A stretch of DNA of 64,000 nucleotides from Pantoea rwandensis (GTDB lineage Bacteria > Pseudomonadota > Gammaproteobacteria > Enterobacterales > Enterobacteriaceae): contig NZ_CP009454.1 in assembly GCF_000759475.1 (NCBI RefSeq), positions 4,154,001-4,218,000 on the forward strand, given 5' to 3'. Shown here piece after piece: positions 25,329 through 37,051 of this stretch (position 1 is the stretch's first letter; the number at the start of each line of letters is the position of its first letter). A program made the translations under genes and the position numbers. Under the pieces are notes generated by a model. The model had not been told where the DNA came from, did not search any database, and worked only from the letters and a program-made list of their open reading frames with translations.

Positions 25329-28019
25329 TCAATCGATGGTGCGTTTAATTTCAATCACTTCAAAGACTTCGATCATATCGCCAACACGAACGTCGTTGTA
25401 GTTCTTCACGCCGATACCACACTCCATGCCATTACGCACTTCGTTGACATCGTCTTTAAAGCGACGCAGAGATTCCAGCTCGCCTTCGTAAATCACCACG
25501 TTGTCGCGCAGTACGCGAATCGGGTTGTGACGTTTGATGTTGCCTTCGGTAACCATACAGCCGGCAATGGCGCCAAATTTCGGTGACTTAAATACGTCAC
25601 GCACTTCGGCCAGACCGATGATCTGCTGTTTGAATTCCGGTGCCAGCATGCCGCTCATTGCCGCTTTAACTTCGTCAATCAGATTATAGATGACGGAGTA
25701 GTAACGCAGGTCAACGCTTTCAGCATCAATCACGCGGCGGGCAGAAGCATCAGCACGAACGTTGAAGCCAAGAATAATCGCGTTAGAGGCTGCTGCCAGG
25801 GTGGCGTCGGTTTCAGTAATACCGCCCACGCCTGAACCGATAATTCTCACTTTCACTTCGTCGGTAGAGAGTTTCTGCAGGGAATCGGAGATCGCTTCCA
25901 CAGAACCCTGTACGTCGGACTTCAGCACGATGTTCAGCTCGGACACTTCGCCTTCGGTCATGTTGGCGAACATGTTCTCCAACTTCGACTTCTGCTGACG
26001 TGCCAGCTTCACTTCGCGGAACTTGCCCTGACGATACAGTGCAACTTCACGTGCTTTCTTCTCATCACGTACAACGGTCGCTTCATCACCCGCTGCTGGC
26101 ACACCAGACAGACCGAGGATTTCGACTGGAATCGATGGACCCGCTTCCAGCACTTCACGACCCAGTTCGTCACGCATCGCACGCACACGGCCATACTCGA
26201 AGCCGCACAGCACGATATCGCCTTTGTTCAGCGTACCTTCACGCACCAGAACAGTAGCAACCGGACCACGACCTTTATCAAGGAAGGATTCGATAACCAC
26301 GCCGCTCGCCATACCTTCACGGATTGCGGTCAGCTCCAGAACTTCAGCCTGCAGCAGAATCACGTTCAGCAGGTCATCAATACCGGTACCGGCTTTTGCA
26401 GACACGTTAACGAACATGTTCTCGCCGCCCCACTCTTCCGGAATAATTCCATACTGAGTCAGCTCGTTCTTAACGCGGTCTGGATCGGCTTCTGGCTTAT
26501 CAATCTTGTTCACTGCAACCACAACCGGCACTTTCGCCGCTTTGGCGTGCTGGATAGCTTCGATGGTCTGTGGCATCACGCCGTCATCGGCTGCAACGAC
26601 GAGGATAACGATATCCGTTGCCTGCGCACCACGTGCACGCATTGCGGTAAACGCGGCGTGGCCAGGGGTATCCAGGAAGGTGATCATACCGTTGTCAGTT
26701 TCAACGTGGTAAGCACCGATATGCTGAGTAATACCGCCAGCCTCGCCTGAAGCGACTTTGGTTGAGCGGATGTAATCCAGCAGGGAGGTTTTACCATGGT
26801 CAACGTGACCCATGATGGTGACCACTGGCGCGCGAGCTTCCTGCGCAGCATCGGTGTCACGATCGTCCATTACCGCTTCTTCCAGCTCGTTCTCGCGGCG
26901 CAGGATCACTTTGTGACCCATTTCTTCCGCAACCAGCTGGGCAGTTTCCTGGTCGATAACCTGGTTAATGGTCGCCATAGCGCCCATCTTCATCATCGCT
27001 TTGATAACCAGAGAACCTTTGATCGCCATTTTATTGGCCAGTTCCGCTACGGTGATAGTTTCACCGATGACAACATCGCGGTTAACAGCCTGCACCGGCT
27101 TGTTGAAGCCCTGCTGCAGGGAGCTTGGCTTACGATGCTTACCGCCTTTACCACCACGAACTTGCGCACGCGCTTCTTCACGGTCGGTTTTGGCTTCGGA
27201 ATGCTTGTTACCTTTTTTAACCGGACGCGCAGCTTTAGCAGTACGTGTACGAGCACGACCCGCTTCAACTTGACGATCGTTCTCGTCTTCGGCCTGACGG
27301 GCATGAGTAGACGTGGTGACGTGATAGTCGCCTTTGTCTTCTTCTTCAGGTTTTTCCCATTCCGCCGCTTTTTCTTCAGCCAGGCGTTTAGATTCTTCTG
27401 CTACGCGGCGGGCATCTTCTTCCAGCTTGCGGCGTGCTTCTTCTTCCGCTTTGCGTTTCAGTTCAGCCGCTTCGGCTTCACGGCGCGCTTTATCAGATTG
27501 CGCAGCCTTGGTTACTTCGTCGGTTGGTTGATTAGTCACTTTCTCATTTTCCGCTGCTTCACGTTTAGCCTTGTCAGCGGCTTCGCGCTTGGCTTTGTCT
27601 TCGGCTTCACGTTGCGCTTTTTGTTCAGCTTCGCGACGGGCTTGTTCTTCCGCCTCGCGACGCGCCTGCTCTTCCGCTTCACGCTGCGCCTCGGCTTCTG
27701 CTTCTGCCTGAGCTTGCTCAGACTCTGCATCACCTTTCACGTATGTGCGTTTTTTGCGGACTTCGATTTGCACCGACTTACTTTTACCCCCGGTGACGGG
27801 AATATTCAAGGTGCTGCGCGTTTTGCGCTGTAATGTCAGTTTACTTGAACCGGTCTGACCGTGCTCACGATTCAAATGGGACAGTAAGGTTTCTTTCTCT
27901 TGCTGGGACACCGCATCGTTTTCAGACTTGCGGATCCCTGCGTCAGCAAATTGCTGTACCAGGCGATCGACCGGAGTCTGAATTTCGGCGGCCAGCGATT
28001 TTACGGTTACATCTGTCAT
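25329..28019 (-). CDS. infB: Translation initiation factor IF-2
   Basis: GTPase that places fMet-tRNA in the 30S P site and promotes subunit joining. 896 residues. An N-terminal IF2_N region ([20 protein letters not shown]) is followed by a charged Ala/Glu/Arg repeat region at about residues 98-240. The G domain follows, with GHVDHGKTS (about 403), DTPGHAAF and NKID. Domains II-IV follow, ending [10 protein letters not shown]. Internal start sites giving shorter IF2 forms are known in E. coli and were not resolved here. It lies 17 bp after nusA. Confidence 0.98.
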   Translation of the reverse strand: MTDVTVKSLAAEIQTPVDRLVQQFADAGIRKSENDAVSQQEKETLLSHLNREHGQTGSSKLTLQRKTRSTLNIPVTGGKSKSVQIEVRKKRTYVKGDAESEQAQAEAEAEAQREAEEQARREAEEQARREAEQKAQREAEDKAKREAADKAKREAAENEKVTNQPTDEVTKAAQSDKARREAEAAELKRKAEEEARRKLEEDARRVAEESKRLAEEKAAEWEKPEEEDKGDYHVTTSTHARQAEDENDRQVEAGRARTRTAKAARPVKKGNKHSEAKTDREEARAQVRGGKGGKHRKPSSLQQGFNKPVQAVNRDVVIGETITVAELANKMAIKGSLVIKAMMKMGAMATINQVIDQETAQLVAEEMGHKVILRRENELEEAVMDDRDTDAAQEARAPVVTIMGHVDHGKTSLLDYIRSTKVASGEAGGITQHIGAYHVETDNGMITFLDTPGHAAFTAMRARGAQATDIVILVVAADDGVMPQTIEAIQHAKAAKVPVVVAVNKIDKPEADPDRVKNELTQYGIIPEEWGGENMFVNVSAKAGTGIDDLLNVILLQAEVLELTAIREGMASGVVIESFLDKGRGPVATVLVREGTLNKGDIVLCGFEYGRVRAMRDELGREVLEAGPSIPVEILGLSGVPAAGDEATVVRDEKKAREVALYRQGKFREVKLARQQKSKLENMFANMTEGEVSELNIVLKSDVQGSVEAISDSLQKLSTDEVKVRIIGSGVGGITETDATLAAASNAIILGFNVRADASARRVIDAESVDLRYYSVIYNLIDEVKAAMSGMLAPEFKQQIIGLAEVRDVFKSPKFGAIAGCMVTEGNIKRHNPIRVLRDNVVIYEGELESLRRFKDDVNEVRNGMECGIGVKNYNDVRVGDMIEVFEVIEIKRTID

Positions 28020-28036
28020 GCTGTTCCTTCCTGTTA

Positions 28037-29524
28037 TTACGCGTCATCGCCGAACCAGCAGATATTACGTGCAGCCATAATCAGCGCACCGGCCTTCTCA
28101 TCATCCAGCCCTTCAATATCTGTCAGATCGTCAACACCTTGCTCAGCGAGATCTTCCAGCGTGCAAACGCCTTTAGACGCCAGGCGATACGCCAGCGCAC
28201 GATCCAGGCCCTCAAGATTCAGAAGATCCTCAGCGGGCTCCTGATTACCAAGGCTCTCTTCTTTCGCTAATGCCAGGGTGGTCAACGCATTTTTGGCTCG
28301 TTCACGCAGGGCTTCAATGGTCTCTTCGTCGAGGCCGTCGATTTCCAGCAACTCGTTGATTGGCACGTAAGCCAATTCTTCCAGCGAAGAGAAGCCCTCT
28401 TCCACCAGTACGGTGGCGAACTCTTCGTCGATGTCGAGATGTTTGGTGAACATATCGATCGCTGCGTGGGCTTCAGCCTGATGCTTAGCCTGCAGATCAT
28501 CGACGGTCATCACGTTCAGTTCCCAACCGCTCAGTTGGGAAGCCAGACGCACGTTTTGGCCGTTACGGCCGATCGCCTGAGCCAGATTACCGGCTTCAAC
28601 AGCGATATCCATGGTGTGATTGTCTTCATCCACCACGATTGACGCCACATCGGCTGGCGCCATGGCGTTAATCACGAACTGCGCCGGGTTATCGTCCCAC
28701 AGCACGATATCGATACGCTCGCCACCCAGCTCGCTTGATACAGCCTGGACGCGCGCACCGCGCATACCCACACAAGCGCCTACCGGATCAATACGTTTAT
28801 CGTTGGTTTTCACCGCGATTTTAGCGCGTGAACCTGGATCGCGCGCAGCCGCTTTGATCTCGATAACTTCTTCACCGATTTCTGGCACTTCAATGCGGAA
28901 CAGTTCGATCAGCATTTCTGGTTTAGAACGAGTGACAAACAGCTGTGCACCACGCGCTTCCGGGCGAACGGCATATAACACGCCGCGAATACGGTCGCCT
29001 GGACGGAAGTTTTCACGTGGCAGCATATCTTCACGTCCGATCACAGCTTCAGCATTGCTGCCCAGATCGAGTGAGATACTGTCGCGGTTTACTTTCTTCA
29101 CCACGCCGGTGATGATTTCACCTTCATGTTGACGGAACTGATCAACCACCATCGCGCGCTCAGCTTCACGTACTTTCTGCACGATAACCTGCTTGGCGGT
29201 TTGGGTGGTGATACGGTCGAAGGTGACAGATTCAATCTGGTCTTCAACGTATTCGCCCAGATTGAACGCTTCGTCTTCAAAGCGGGCCGCATCCAGCGTA
29301 ATTTCACGAGTCGGCTGTGTCACTTCTTCCACAATCTGCCAGCGACGGAAAGTATCGAAATCACCGCTGCGACGGTCAATGCTGACGCGCACTTCGATCT
29401 CTTGCTCATACTTCTTTTTAGTCGCAGTGGCCAAAGCGCTCTCAAGCGCTTCGAAGATTTTCTCACGTGGCAGGGCTTTTTCGTTAGAAACGGCTTCTAC
29501 TACAGCTAAGATCTCTTTGTTCAT
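28037..29524 (-). CDS. nusA: Transcription termination/antitermination factor NusA
   Basis: RNA polymerase-bound factor controlling pausing, termination and antitermination. 495 residues from [17 protein letters not shown]-terminal polymerase-binding domain to about 130, S1 domain ([17 protein letters not shown]) to about 200, KH1 with [16 protein letters not shown]2 with [12 protein letters not shown], then two C-terminal acidic repeats, the second ending [11 protein letters not shown]. It lies between rimP and infB; autoregulation through upstream terminators is known in E. coli. Confidence 0.98.
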   Translation of the reverse strand: MNKEILAVVEAVSNEKALPREKIFEALESALATATKKKYEQEIEVRVSIDRRSGDFDTFRRWQIVEEVTQPTREITLDAARFEDEAFNLGEYVEDQIESVTFDRITTQTAKQVIVQKVREAERAMVVDQFRQHEGEIITGVVKKVNRDSISLDLGSNAEAVIGREDMLPRENFRPGDRIRGVLYAVRPEARGAQLFVTRSKPEMLIELFRIEVPEIGEEVIEIKAAARDPGSRAKIAVKTNDKRIDPVGACVGMRGARVQAVSSELGGERIDIVLWDDNPAQFVINAMAPADVASIVVDEDNHTMDIAVEAGNLAQAIGRNGQNVRLASQLSGWELNVMTVDDLQAKHQAEAHAAIDMFTKHLDIDEEFATVLVEEGFSSLEELAYVPINELLEIDGLDEETIEALRERAKNALTTLALAKEESLGNQEPAEDLLNLEGLDRALAYRLASKGVCTLEDLAEQGVDDLTDIEGLDDEKAGALIMAARNICWFGDDA

Positions 29525-29548
29525 CCTGGTTAGCCTCAATCCGGACTT

Positions 29549-30001
29549 TTAAAAGTGGGGGACCAGGTTCGCTTTCTGAATATTACTCAGCGCGAACACC
29601 TCATCGTTACCCTCAACGGTTACCGTGATCATCTCACCTTCCACGGATTTGATGATCCCCTGCCATTTACGGCGGTTCTGTACGGCCATGCGCAGTGTCA
29701 GGCTCACCTCATCACCGGCGAAACGTGCATAGTGTTCAGCAGTGAAAAGAGGACGCTCGAGACCTGGCGAGGAGACTTCAAGGTTGTAAGCCACCGTAAT
29801 GGGATCTTCCACATCCATTACCGCGCTGACCTGGTGGCTAACATCGGCACAATCATCAACATTGATACCATTCTCACTATCAATATAGATGCGCAAAGTC
29901 GATGTGCGACCGCGAACGAATTCGATACCGACCAATTCGTAGCCAAGCGCTTCTACTGGAGCGGTGATCAAATCAGTCAATTTTTGCTCTAATGTGGACA
30001 A
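29549..30001 (-). CDS. rimP: Ribosome maturation factor RimP
   Basis: Assembly factor of the 30S subunit. 150 residues with a TTG start (29999-30001), the start used for the E. coli protein; a GTG two codons earlier (30005-30007) is the alternative and a G-rich stretch precedes both. Signature blocks [22 protein letters not shown] and [18 protein letters not shown] are clear. First protein gene of the nusA-infB block, behind two terminators and tRNA-fMet. Confidence 0.94.
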   Translation of the reverse strand: MSTLEQKLTDLITAPVEALGYELVGIEFVRGRTSTLRIYIDSENGINVDDCADVSHQVSAVMDVEDPITVAYNLEVSSPGLERPLFTAEHYARFAGDEVSLTLRMAVQNRRKWQGIIKSVEGEMITVTVEGNDEVFALSNIQKANLVPHF

Positions 30002-30020
30002 GCCCACCCCCAAGACATAA

Positions 30021-30038
30021 AAAAAGGGCCTATAGCCC
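30021..30038 (-). terminator. Terminator/attenuator just upstream of rimP
   Basis: GGGC (30026-30029) and GCCC (30035-30038) form a stem on the minus strand followed by seven T residues, 20 bp before the rimP start. With the stronger hairpin upstream it would limit read-through from tRNA-fMet into rimP-nusA. Confidence 0.65.
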
Positions 30039-30058
30039 AGTATTGCGATTCCTGATAA

Positions 30059-30082
30059 CAAAAAACCCCGAAAATTCGGGGC
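30059..30082 (-). terminator. Terminator after tRNA-fMet
   Basis: CCCCGAA (30066-30072) pairs with TTCGGGG (30075-30081) and the A run at 30059-30065 gives a T tract on the minus strand. It ends the tRNA transcript before rimP; in E. coli metY-nusA some transcripts read through. Confidence 0.88.
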
Positions 30083-30212
30083 TTTTTGTGACTGGACCCT
30101 GTACGCCGCATAGCGGCTTCGGCACACAATCCAAAAGAATTTTTTTCAAAAAACACTGAGGATGCGTCCGTCGATGCATACAGTATATTTGAAAAAGAAC
30201 TCTAAGGGAAAG

Positions 30213-30289
<77 letters not shown>

Positions 30290-30348
30290 TCCGAAAACGT
30301 GGCGAATAATACGCCGACCTTGCTAAAAAAGCAAGTTTTACTGAGATT

Positions 30349-30435
30349 TGGTACCGAGGACGGGACTTGAACCCGTAAGCCCTTTCGAGCACTACCACCT
30401 CAAGGTAGCGTGTCTACCAATTTCACCACCTCGGT
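30349..30435 (-). tRNA. leuU: tRNA-Leu (GAG)
   Basis: 87 nt with encoded CCA and the long variable arm of leucine tRNAs (GTGCTCGAAAGGGC). The anticodon GAG is at 30399-30401, the acceptor ACCGAGG pairs with CCTCGGT, and the T loop reads GGTTCAAGTCC. Located between secG and tRNA-fMet. In E. coli argG and yhbX separate leuU from metY; here the two tRNAs are only 59 bp apart. Confidence 0.97.
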
Positions 30436-30481
30436 ACTGCACTGACTGCGACGTTATGTTGCCGCTAAAGCATTGACGATG

Positions 30482-30817
30482 TTACTGCGGGATATCATTG
30501 CCCGGGGTTGCCGGTTTAGCTGGCTGAGTCTGCTGTTCAGACTGAGCTGGCGCAGTGAGGTTTTCCCACTCGCTTCCTTTAGAAGACTTGTTCGTGTTCA
30601 GATTGCCCAGGATCAAGCTGATAATGAAGAACAGGGTCGCCAGTACTGCAGTCATACGTGTCATGAAATTACCAGACCCGTTTGAACCGAACAGTGTACC
30701 AGAGGCGCCTGCACCGAATGAGGCTCCCATATCAGCGCCTTTGCCTTGCTGAAGCATGATCAGACCTACAAGGCCAATCGCAACAATAAGGAAAACAACT
30801 AACAGAGCTTCGTACAT
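30482..30817 (-). CDS. secG: Preprotein translocase subunit SecG
   Basis: Inner-membrane subunit of SecYEG that raises translocation efficiency. 111 residues from MYEALLVVFLIVAIG, with two membrane helices (about 1-24 and 52-72), the conserved LMLQQGKGADMGASFG loop between them, and a polar tail ending NDIPQ. The ATG at 30815-30817 matches the E. coli start, so the upstream in-frame ATG is not used. It lies downstream of glmM and upstream of the leuU/metY pair. Confidence 0.97.
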   Translation of the reverse strand: MYEALLVVFLIVAIGLVGLIMLQQGKGADMGASFGAGASGTLFGSNGSGNFMTRMTAVLATLFFIISLILGNLNTNKSSKGSEWENLTAPAQSEQQTQPAKPATPGNDIPQ

Positions 30818-31034
30818 AATCAACCTGTTTCCTTGCGCGTTATCCGCACAGTTAAAGCTTCACCAATATTGACGGGGAGTATCGTCATCACCCATCAGAA
30901 GCGGGTGTGAATACTAACCAATGGGGCATACCTCTGCAAGCGCAATTTTCACGAACTTTATTGATTGCGGAAAAAAACGCCAGGGCGGTGATTTAACAGG
31001 CGGAAAGTCGAGATCTCGCCGCCTGATAACACCT

Positions 31035-32369
31035 TTAAACCGCTTTCACTGCATCAGCAATTTTATGCGCCAACTCGGTGACTAAAGTTTCGTCTTCCCC
31101 CTCAACCATCACGCGGATCAGCGGTTCAGTACCGGATTTACGCAGCAGTACACGACCTCGCCCTGCTAACGTTTTTTCGACTTCAGCACTAACGGCTTTA
31201 ACACTCTCGGATTCCAGAGGATCATGACTGCCGCTGAAGCGTACGTTGACCAGAACCTGCGGCAGCATTTTCATGCCACTGCACAAATCATGCAGACTCA
31301 TGTGATTACGCACAATAGCAGTGAGCACTTGCAAACTTGCCACGATGCCGTCACCGGTACTGATTTTGTCCAGCAGGATGACATGGCCAGAGTTTTCAGC
31401 CCCCATGCGCCAGCCCTTCTCCTGCATTTTTTCCAGCACGTAGCGGTCACCCACTTTGGCACGCGTGAAGGGAATGCCCAACTGTTTCAACGCCAGTTCC
31501 AGCCCCATATTACTCATCAACGTGCCCACCACGCCGCCGCGCAGTTGCCCCTGACGCAACGCTTCACGTGCAATGATGTAGAGAATCTGGTCACCATCGA
31601 CCTTCATGCCCAGATGATCAACCATCATGATGCGGTCGCCATCGCCATCGTAAGCAAGGCCCAAATCGGCCTTCTCTTCCAGCACGCGCTGCTGCAGCAT
31701 GCGGAGATCGGTTGCGCCGCACTCTTTGTTGATGTTCATGCCATCGGGCTGAACGCCAATCGCAATCACCTTAGCGCCCAATTCACGCAGCACGTTAGGC
31801 GCGATGTGATAGGTCGCACCATTAGCGCAATCCACCACAATTTTCAGGCCGTTGAGGCTTAACTCGCTCGGGAATGTGCCTTTACAGAACTCAATATAGC
31901 GGCCGGCAGCGTCAACAATACGGCTGGCGCGCCCCAGCTCAGCGGACTCGACACAGGTTAGCGGCTTCTCTAACTCAAGCTCAATGGCCTCTTCCACTTC
32001 ATCCGGTAATTTAGTGCCTTCCGCAGAGAAGAATTTGATACCGTTATCGTCGAAAGGATTATGCGATGCAGAGATTACGATGCCGGCTTCTGCGCGGAAG
32101 GTCCGCGTCAGATAGGCAATCGCGGGCGTTGGCATAGGTCCCGTAAAGGCCGCCGACAAACCGGCTGCAGCCAGGCCGGCTTCCAGTGCCGATTCCAGCA
32201 TATAGCCAGAAATGCGTGTGTCTTTACCAATCAATACTTTACGCGAACCCGAACGCGCCAGGACCTTACCCGCAGCAAAACCCAGCTTCAGGACAAAATC
32301 AGGGGTAATCGGCGCTTCACCGACCTTGCCACGAATACCATCTGTACCGAAATATTTACGATTACTCAT
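31035..32369 (-). CDS. glmM: Phosphoglucosamine mutase
   Basis: Converts glucosamine-6-phosphate to glucosamine-1-phosphate for UDP-GlcNAc, and so for peptidoglycan and LPS. 444 residues. The catalytic phosphoserine is in [18 protein letters not shown] (about residue 102), the Mg site in DGDGDR (about 241-246), the sugar loop in GAENSGH and the phosphate loop in [15 protein letters not shown]. It starts 3 bp after folP, as in E. coli folP-glmM. Confidence 0.98.
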   Translation of the reverse strand: MSNRKYFGTDGIRGKVGEAPITPDFVLKLGFAAGKVLARSGSRKVLIGKDTRISGYMLESALEAGLAAAGLSAAFTGPMPTPAIAYLTRTFRAEAGIVISASHNPFDDNGIKFFSAEGTKLPDEVEEAIELELEKPLTCVESAELGRASRIVDAAGRYIEFCKGTFPSELSLNGLKIVVDCANGATYHIAPNVLRELGAKVIAIGVQPDGMNINKECGATDLRMLQQRVLEEKADLGLAYDGDGDRIMMVDHLGMKVDGDQILYIIAREALRQGQLRGGVVGTLMSNMGLELALKQLGIPFTRAKVGDRYVLEKMQEKGWRMGAENSGHVILLDKISTGDGIVASLQVLTAIVRNHMSLHDLCSGMKMLPQVLVNVRFSGSHDPLESESVKAVSAEVEKTLAGRGRVLLRKSGTEPLIRVMVEGEDETLVTELAHKIADAVKAV

Positions 32370-32372
32370 GCT

Positions 32373-33206
32373 TTATCCTTTTGCTCTCCGTGTCGCTTCA
32401 ACAATACGCATCGCTTCGACAGTCTCTTTAACATCATGCACGCGAATAATTTGTGCACCCTGCATAGCGGCAATCACCGCACAGCTCAGGCTGCCGGTCA
32501 GACGCTGCGTCGGGCCGACATTTAACAGCTGGCCAATCATCGATTTACGTGACATTCCGACCAGTAGCGGTAAGCCAAAATGGTGGAAATGGCTGAGTTC
32601 TGCCAGCAGTTGATAATTGTGGTTGAGATTCTTACCGAAACCGAAGCCAGGGTCGAGCAACAGATTCTCTTTTTTAATGCCTGCCGCTTCGCAGCGTGCA
32701 ATCTGTGCATGGAAGTAAGCGTCCACTTCACCCACGATATTCTGATATTCAGGTGCTTGCTGCATGGTACGAGGTTCGCCCTGCATATGCATCAGACACA
32801 CCGGCAGACCGGTTTCTGCTGCTGCTGCCAACGCACCCGGTTCTGACAGTGAGCGAATATCATTAATGATGTGAGCACCCACTCGCGCTGATTCACGGAT
32901 CACTTCTGGCTTTGAAGTATCCACGGAAATCCACACTTCAAAACGCTGAGCAATGGCTTCCACTACCGGAATCACGCGCGCTAACTCTTCATCTACGCTG
33001 ACTTCATCGGCACCTGGCCGCGTAGATTCCCCGCCGACATCGATGATGGTTGCGCCCGCATTCACCATCTCATTGGTATGGGTCAGCGCATCCACCAACG
33101 TGTTGTGTGTTCCGCCATCAGAGAAGGAGTCCGGCGTGACATTCAAAATACCCATCACATGGGGAAACGACAGATCGAGATGGGAATCACGGGCGAACAA
33201 CTTCAT
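32373..33206 (-). CDS. folP: Dihydropteroate synthase
   Basis: Joins p-aminobenzoate to hydroxymethyl-dihydropterin pyrophosphate in folate synthesis; target of sulfonamides. 277 residues from MKLFARDSHLDLSFPH. VMGILNVTPDSFSDGG, IIDVGGESTRPGA and LLDPGFGFGKN are the family signatures, and the SRKS segment at about residue 220 completes the site. The upstream in-frame extension overlaps the ftsH end and the terminator, so the ATG at 33204-33206 is chosen. No known resistance-type insertion in the PABA loop is seen. Confidence 0.97.
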   Translation of the reverse strand: MKLFARDSHLDLSFPHVMGILNVTPDSFSDGGTHNTLVDALTHTNEMVNAGATIIDVGGESTRPGADEVSVDEELARVIPVVEAIAQRFEVWISVDTSKPEVIRESARVGAHIINDIRSLSEPGALAAAAETGLPVCLMHMQGEPRTMQQAPEYQNIVGEVDAYFHAQIARCEAAGIKKENLLLDPGFGFGKNLNHNYQLLAELSHFHHFGLPLLVGMSRKSMIGQLLNVGPTQRLTGSLSCAVIAAMQGAQIIRVHDVKETVEAMRIVEATRRAKG

Positions 33207-33245
33207 GGCGGGAATCTCCTTGGGAATCACGGTATCACTGAATGT

Positions 33246-33273
33246 AAAAAACCCCGGACCGGCCGGGGTTTTT
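33246..33273 (-). terminator. ftsH terminator
   Basis: CCCCGG (33252-33257) pairs with CCGGGG (33263-33268), with A and T runs on each side, in the 85-bp ftsH-folP gap. It should end the ftsH transcript at least in part. Confidence 0.85.
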
Positions 33274-33291
33274 GCTGAGGTTTGTGGCCTC

Positions 33292-35223
33292 TTATTTGTC
33301 GAACTGTTCTGACATGGTGTTGCCAGGATTTGGCGTACGCGGTTCATCAACCGGACGTGGCGCCTTTGGCGTGCCATTGTTGTCCGATGAACTGCTGCTG
33401 CCTGAATCATCCCAACCTGCAGGTGGGCGAACTTCACGGCGAGCCATCAAGTCATCAATCTGTGGCGCATCAATGGTTTCATACTTCATCAGCGCGTCTT
33501 TCATCGCGTGAAGGATGTCCATGTTCTCACCCAGCAGAACACGAGCACGTTGGTAGTTGCTATCGATCAGGTGTTTAACTTCCTGGTCGATGATGCGTGC
33601 TGTTTCATCTGACATGTGTTTAGCCTTGGCCACAGAGCGGCCGAGGAACACTTCGCCTTCTTCTTCAGCATACAGCAACGGACCTAACTTCTCGTTGAAG
33701 CCCCACTGCGTCACCATGTTGCGCGCCAGGTTAGTGGCGACTTTAATATCGTTAGATGCACCGGTAGAAACGTGTTCTGCGCCGTAGATGATCTCTTCCG
33801 CCAGACGACCGCCGTACAGCGTCGAGATCTGACTTTCAAGTTTCTGGCGGCTGGCGCTAATCGCGTCGCCTTCTGGCAGGAAGAAGGTCACACCCAGCGC
33901 ACGTCCACGCGGAATAATCGTCACTTTGTGCACCGGATCGTGTTCCGGTACCAGACGACCAATAATTGCATGGCCCGCTTCGTGGTAAGCGGTGGATTCT
34001 TTCTGCGCTTCCGTCATCACCATGGAGCGACGTTCTGCACCCATCATGATTTTGTCTTTCGCTTTCTCGAACTCAACCATCGAGACCACACGCTTGTTGC
34101 CACGTGCAGCAAACAGTGCCGCTTCGTTGACAAGGTTAGCGAGGTCAGCACCCGAGAAGCCCGGCGTACCTCGTGCGATGATCGCTGCATCAATGTCAGT
34201 GGCCAGCGGCACACGACGCATATGCACTTTCAGAATCTGTTCACGACCGCGAACATCTGGCAGACCGACCACAACCTGGCGGTCAAAACGACCTGGGCGC
34301 AGCAGCGCGGGGTCAAGTACGTCTGGACGGTTAGTTGCGGCGATAACAATGATGCCTTCATTACCTTCGAAGCCATCCATCTCCACCAGCATCTGGTTCA
34401 GCGTCTGCTCACGTTCATCATGACCACCGCCTAAACCAGCGCCACGTTGACGGCCTACGGCATCGATTTCATCGATAAAGATGATGCACGGTGCGGCTTT
34501 CTTCGCCTGCTCGAACATGTCACGCACACGAGATGCACCGACACCCACGAACATTTCAACGAAGTCAGAACCGGAGATAGTGAAGAACGGTACTTTTGCT
34601 TCGCCAGCAATCGCTTTAGCCAGCAAAGTTTTACCCGTACCCGGAGGGCCGACCATCAGGACGCCTTTCGGGATCTTACCACCCAGTTTCTGGAAGCGGC
34701 TTGGCTCGCGCAGATACTCAACCAGTTCACCCACTTCTTCTTTCGCTTCATCGCAACCTGCGACATCTGCAAACGTGGTCTTGATCTGGTCTTCGGTCAG
34801 CATGCGGGCTTTACTCTTGCCAAAGGACATTGCGCCTTTGCCACCGCCGCCCTGCATCTGCCGCATAAAGAAGATCCAAACGCCAATCAACAGCAGCATT
34901 GGGAACCAGGAGATGAAGATGGAAGCCAGCAGGCTTGGCTCTTCTGGTGGTTCGCCAATCACTTTGACGTTTTTGGTCAAGAGGTTATCAAGCAACTTGG
35001 GATCGTTGACAGGAATGTAAGTCGTATATTTATTACTGTCTTTTTTGACAACGTTAATCTCACGCCCGTTAATACGTGCCTCGCGGACCTGATCCTGGTT
35101 CACTTCCGACAGGAAGGTTGAATAATCAACCCTACGGCCATTCGACTCGCTGGGCCCAAAGCTCTGGAAGACAGACATCAGCACGACCGCGATGACTAAC
35201 CAGAGAATCAGGTTTTTCGCCAT
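33292..35223 (-). CDS. ftsH: ATP-dependent zinc metalloprotease FtsH
   Basis: Membrane-bound hexameric AAA+ protease that degrades LpxC, sigma-32 and unassembled membrane proteins. 643 residues from MAKNLILW. Two membrane helices at about 5-22 and 100-120. AAA domain with GPPGTGKT (about 192) and DEID, second region of homology GRFDRQV. Zinc site HEAGH at about 414 with a distal Asp. C-terminal tail disordered. A TTG three codons upstream (35230-35232) has GAGG at proper distance and may be the true start, giving MSDMAKN. Confidence 0.97.
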   Translation of the reverse strand: MAKNLILWLVIAVVLMSVFQSFGPSESNGRRVDYSTFLSEVNQDQVREARINGREINVVKKDSNKYTTYIPVNDPKLLDNLLTKNVKVIGEPPEEPSLLASIFISWFPMLLLIGVWIFFMRQMQGGGGKGAMSFGKSKARMLTEDQIKTTFADVAGCDEAKEEVGELVEYLREPSRFQKLGGKIPKGVLMVGPPGTGKTLLAKAIAGEAKVPFFTISGSDFVEMFVGVGASRVRDMFEQAKKAAPCIIFIDEIDAVGRQRGAGLGGGHDEREQTLNQMLVEMDGFEGNEGIIVIAATNRPDVLDPALLRPGRFDRQVVVGLPDVRGREQILKVHMRRVPLATDIDAAIIARGTPGFSGADLANLVNEAALFAARGNKRVVSMVEFEKAKDKIMMGAERRSMVMTEAQKESTAYHEAGHAIIGRLVPEHDPVHKVTIIPRGRALGVTFFLPEGDAISASRQKLESQISTLYGGRLAEEIIYGAEHVSTGASNDIKVATNLARNMVTQWGFNEKLGPLLYAEEEGEVFLGRSVAKAKHMSDETARIIDQEVKHLIDSNYQRARVLLGENMDILHAMKDALMKYETIDAPQIDDLMARREVRPPAGWDDSGSSSSSDNNGTPKAPRPVDEPRTPNPGNTMSEQFDK

Positions 35224-35396
35224 GTCACTCAAGGGATTAACCTCATATTACAACGGTGTTAACAGACAGCGTAGGGTACTATATATCCTTCAGACCTGGA
35301 ATCGCGGCGCTGATGATTTTACTGCTTTCCACTGAAACTCAGAATTACACATCAGAGTAAACGCAGTTCGCCTTGCTTTGATTCCGGTACCGAGGG

Positions 35397-36026
35397 CTAT
35401 AGTTTGCGCCCTGTCGCCACAATATACACTTCACGCGAACGTAAACGAGAAGCGTCTGGCTTACGAATTTTCACTTTCGTAAATAGGGAGCGAATTTCCC
35501 GCAGGTATTCCTCGAAGCCATCTCCCTGAAACACTTTCACTACAAAACTGCCGCCAGGCGCCAGGATATCCCGACACATTTCCAGCGCCAACTCTACCAA
35601 ATACATCGATCGTGGAATATCAACCGCAGGTGTACCACTCATGTTCGGCGCCATGTCAGACATGACAACTTGCACCTTTTGGTCACCTACTCGCTCCAGC
35701 AATGCGTTCAGCACTGCCTCTTCACGAAAGTCGCCCTGTAAAAAATCGACACCGACAATCGGGTCCATGGGAAGCAAGTCACAGGCAATAATACGACCGT
35801 TGGATCCAATCTGTTGTACCGCATATTGCGACCAACCACCGGGTGCAGCACCCAGATCTACCACTGTCATGCCGGGTTTGAAAAGCTTGTCACCCTGCTG
35901 AATTTCGTCCAGTTTAAACCAGGCGCGCGAACGCAACCCCTTTTTCTGTGCCTGCAACACATATTTATCGCTAAAGTGTTCCTGTAGCCAGCGACTGGAA
36001 CTGGCCGAACGCTTTTTACCCGTCAT
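35397..36026 (-). CDS. rlmE: 23S rRNA (Um2552) 2'-O-methyltransferase RlmE
   Basis: SAM-dependent methyltransferase FtsJ/RrmJ that modifies U2552 of 23S rRNA during 50S assembly. 209 residues, the E. coli length. SAM motif [14 protein letters not shown] at about residues 55-68; the K-D-K-E tetrad is supported by the early Lys, DMAPN (about 124) and the [12 protein letters not shown] block. It is upstream of ftsH on the same strand and divergent from yhbY. Confidence 0.97.
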   Translation of the reverse strand: MTGKKRSASSSRWLQEHFSDKYVLQAQKKGLRSRAWFKLDEIQQGDKLFKPGMTVVDLGAAPGGWSQYAVQQIGSNGRIIACDLLPMDPIVGVDFLQGDFREEAVLNALLERVGDQKVQVVMSDMAPNMSGTPAVDIPRSMYLVELALEMCRDILAPGGSFVVKVFQGDGFEEYLREIRSLFTKVKIRKPDASRLRSREVYIVATGRKL

Positions 36027-36152
36027 AATTTTTCCAATTAAATCTTCATCGTAGCGATAAATCAGTACGCAATGAGTCGCGTTGATTTGGCGATATACCC
36101 GAGATGGCGGTAGAATGAACCGTTTTCAATCCCTGAGTAAGTAAAAAATACG

Positions 36153-36446
36153 ATGAATCTGAGTACCAAACAAAAACAGCACCTGAAAGGCCTTGCCCAT
36201 CCACTTAAGCCCGTTGTTATGCTGGGCGGTAATGGCTTGACCGAAGGCGTGCTCGCCGAAATCGAACTGGCGCTCGAGCATCACGAATTGATCAAGGTGA
36301 AAATTGCCTCTGAAGATCGTGAAACCAAGCAGCTGATCGTTGACGCTATCGTACGTGAAACAAAAGCTTGTAACGTACAGGTCATCGGCAACACGCTGGT
36401 GCTGTATCGCCCTGCAAAAGAGCGCAAAATTACTCTGCCACGTTAA
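36153..36446 (+). CDS. yhbY: RNA-binding CRM-domain protein YhbY
   Basis: Pre-50S-associated protein with a CRM/YhbY fold. 97 residues, the E. coli length. Begins MNLSTKQKQHLKGLAHPLKPVVMLGGNGLTEGV with the GGxG loop characteristic of the domain, and ends in a basic RPAKERKITLPR. Divergent from rlmE and convergent with greA. Confidence 0.95.
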   Translation: MNLSTKQKQHLKGLAHPLKPVVMLGGNGLTEGVLAEIELALEHHELIKVKIASEDRETKQLIVDAIVRETKACNVQVIGNTLVLYRPAKERKITLPR

Positions 36447-36503
36447 TCAAGCCGTAAAGGCTGCCATGACGGGCAGAGAAAGTGCCATGCTCCTGCATGG
36501 GAT

Positions 36504-36528
36504 AAAAGGCCGCTATGCGGCCTTTTTC
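36504..36528. terminator. Two-way terminator between yhbY and greA
   Basis: GGCCGC (36508-36513) and GCGGCC (36517-36522) form the stem, with A run left and T run right, serving both converging genes. Confidence 0.9.
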
Positions 36529-36574
36529 CTTTCTTTACAATATGCGGCTACACATTTCAAAGCGTAGCAATATC

Positions 36575-37051
36575 TTAAAGGTATTCCACCTTTAACACTT
36601 CATATTCCACATCGCCGCCCGGTGTCTTCACAATCGCAACGTCGTCTGCTTCTTTTCCAATCAAACCACGCGCCATCGGCGAGTTCACTGAAATCAGGTT
36701 TTGTTTGAAGTCAGCTTCATCATCACCCACGATGCGGTAAGTGAATTCTTCGTCCGTATCCACATTCAAAATGGTCACGGTAGCACCAAAAATCACGCGG
36801 CCGGTTTTCGGCATCGTCGTGATATCAATCACCTGAGCGTTGGAGAGTTTGGCTTCAATCTCCTGAATACGGCCTTCGCAAAAACCCTGCTCTTCACGGG
36901 CAGCGTGGTATTCGGCATTTTCTTTGAGATCGCCGTGCTCACGAGCTTCGGCAATAGAGGCGATGATGCGCGGACGCTTCACGGTTTTCAGTTCGTTCAG
37001 CTCTTCACGCAGGCTCTCAGCGCCTTTCAACGTCATCGGAATCTGATTCAT
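36575..37051 (-). CDS. greA: Transcript cleavage factor GreA
   Basis: Enters the RNA polymerase secondary channel and rescues backtracked complexes by stimulating transcript cleavage. 158 residues, the E. coli length. N-terminal coiled coil with the acidic tip region [18 protein letters not shown] at about residues 39-56, then the globular FKBP-like half with [14 protein letters not shown]. Divergent from dacB. Confidence 0.98.
   Translation of the reverse strand: MNQIPMTLKGAESLREELNELKTVKRPRIIASIAEAREHGDLKENAEYHAAREEQGFCEGRIQEIEAKLSNAQVIDITTMPKTGRVIFGATVTILNVDTDEEFTYRIVGDDEADFKQNLISVNSPMARGLIGKEADDVAIVKTPGGDVEYEVLKVEYL

Noticed and set aside
26796..27833. A 345-codon open frame on the plus strand, rich in Phe and Arg
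   Set aside because: It is exactly antisense to infB; its composition mirrors the Glu/Ala/Lys codons of the IF-2 N-terminal repeats and it shows no independent ribosome site or homology.
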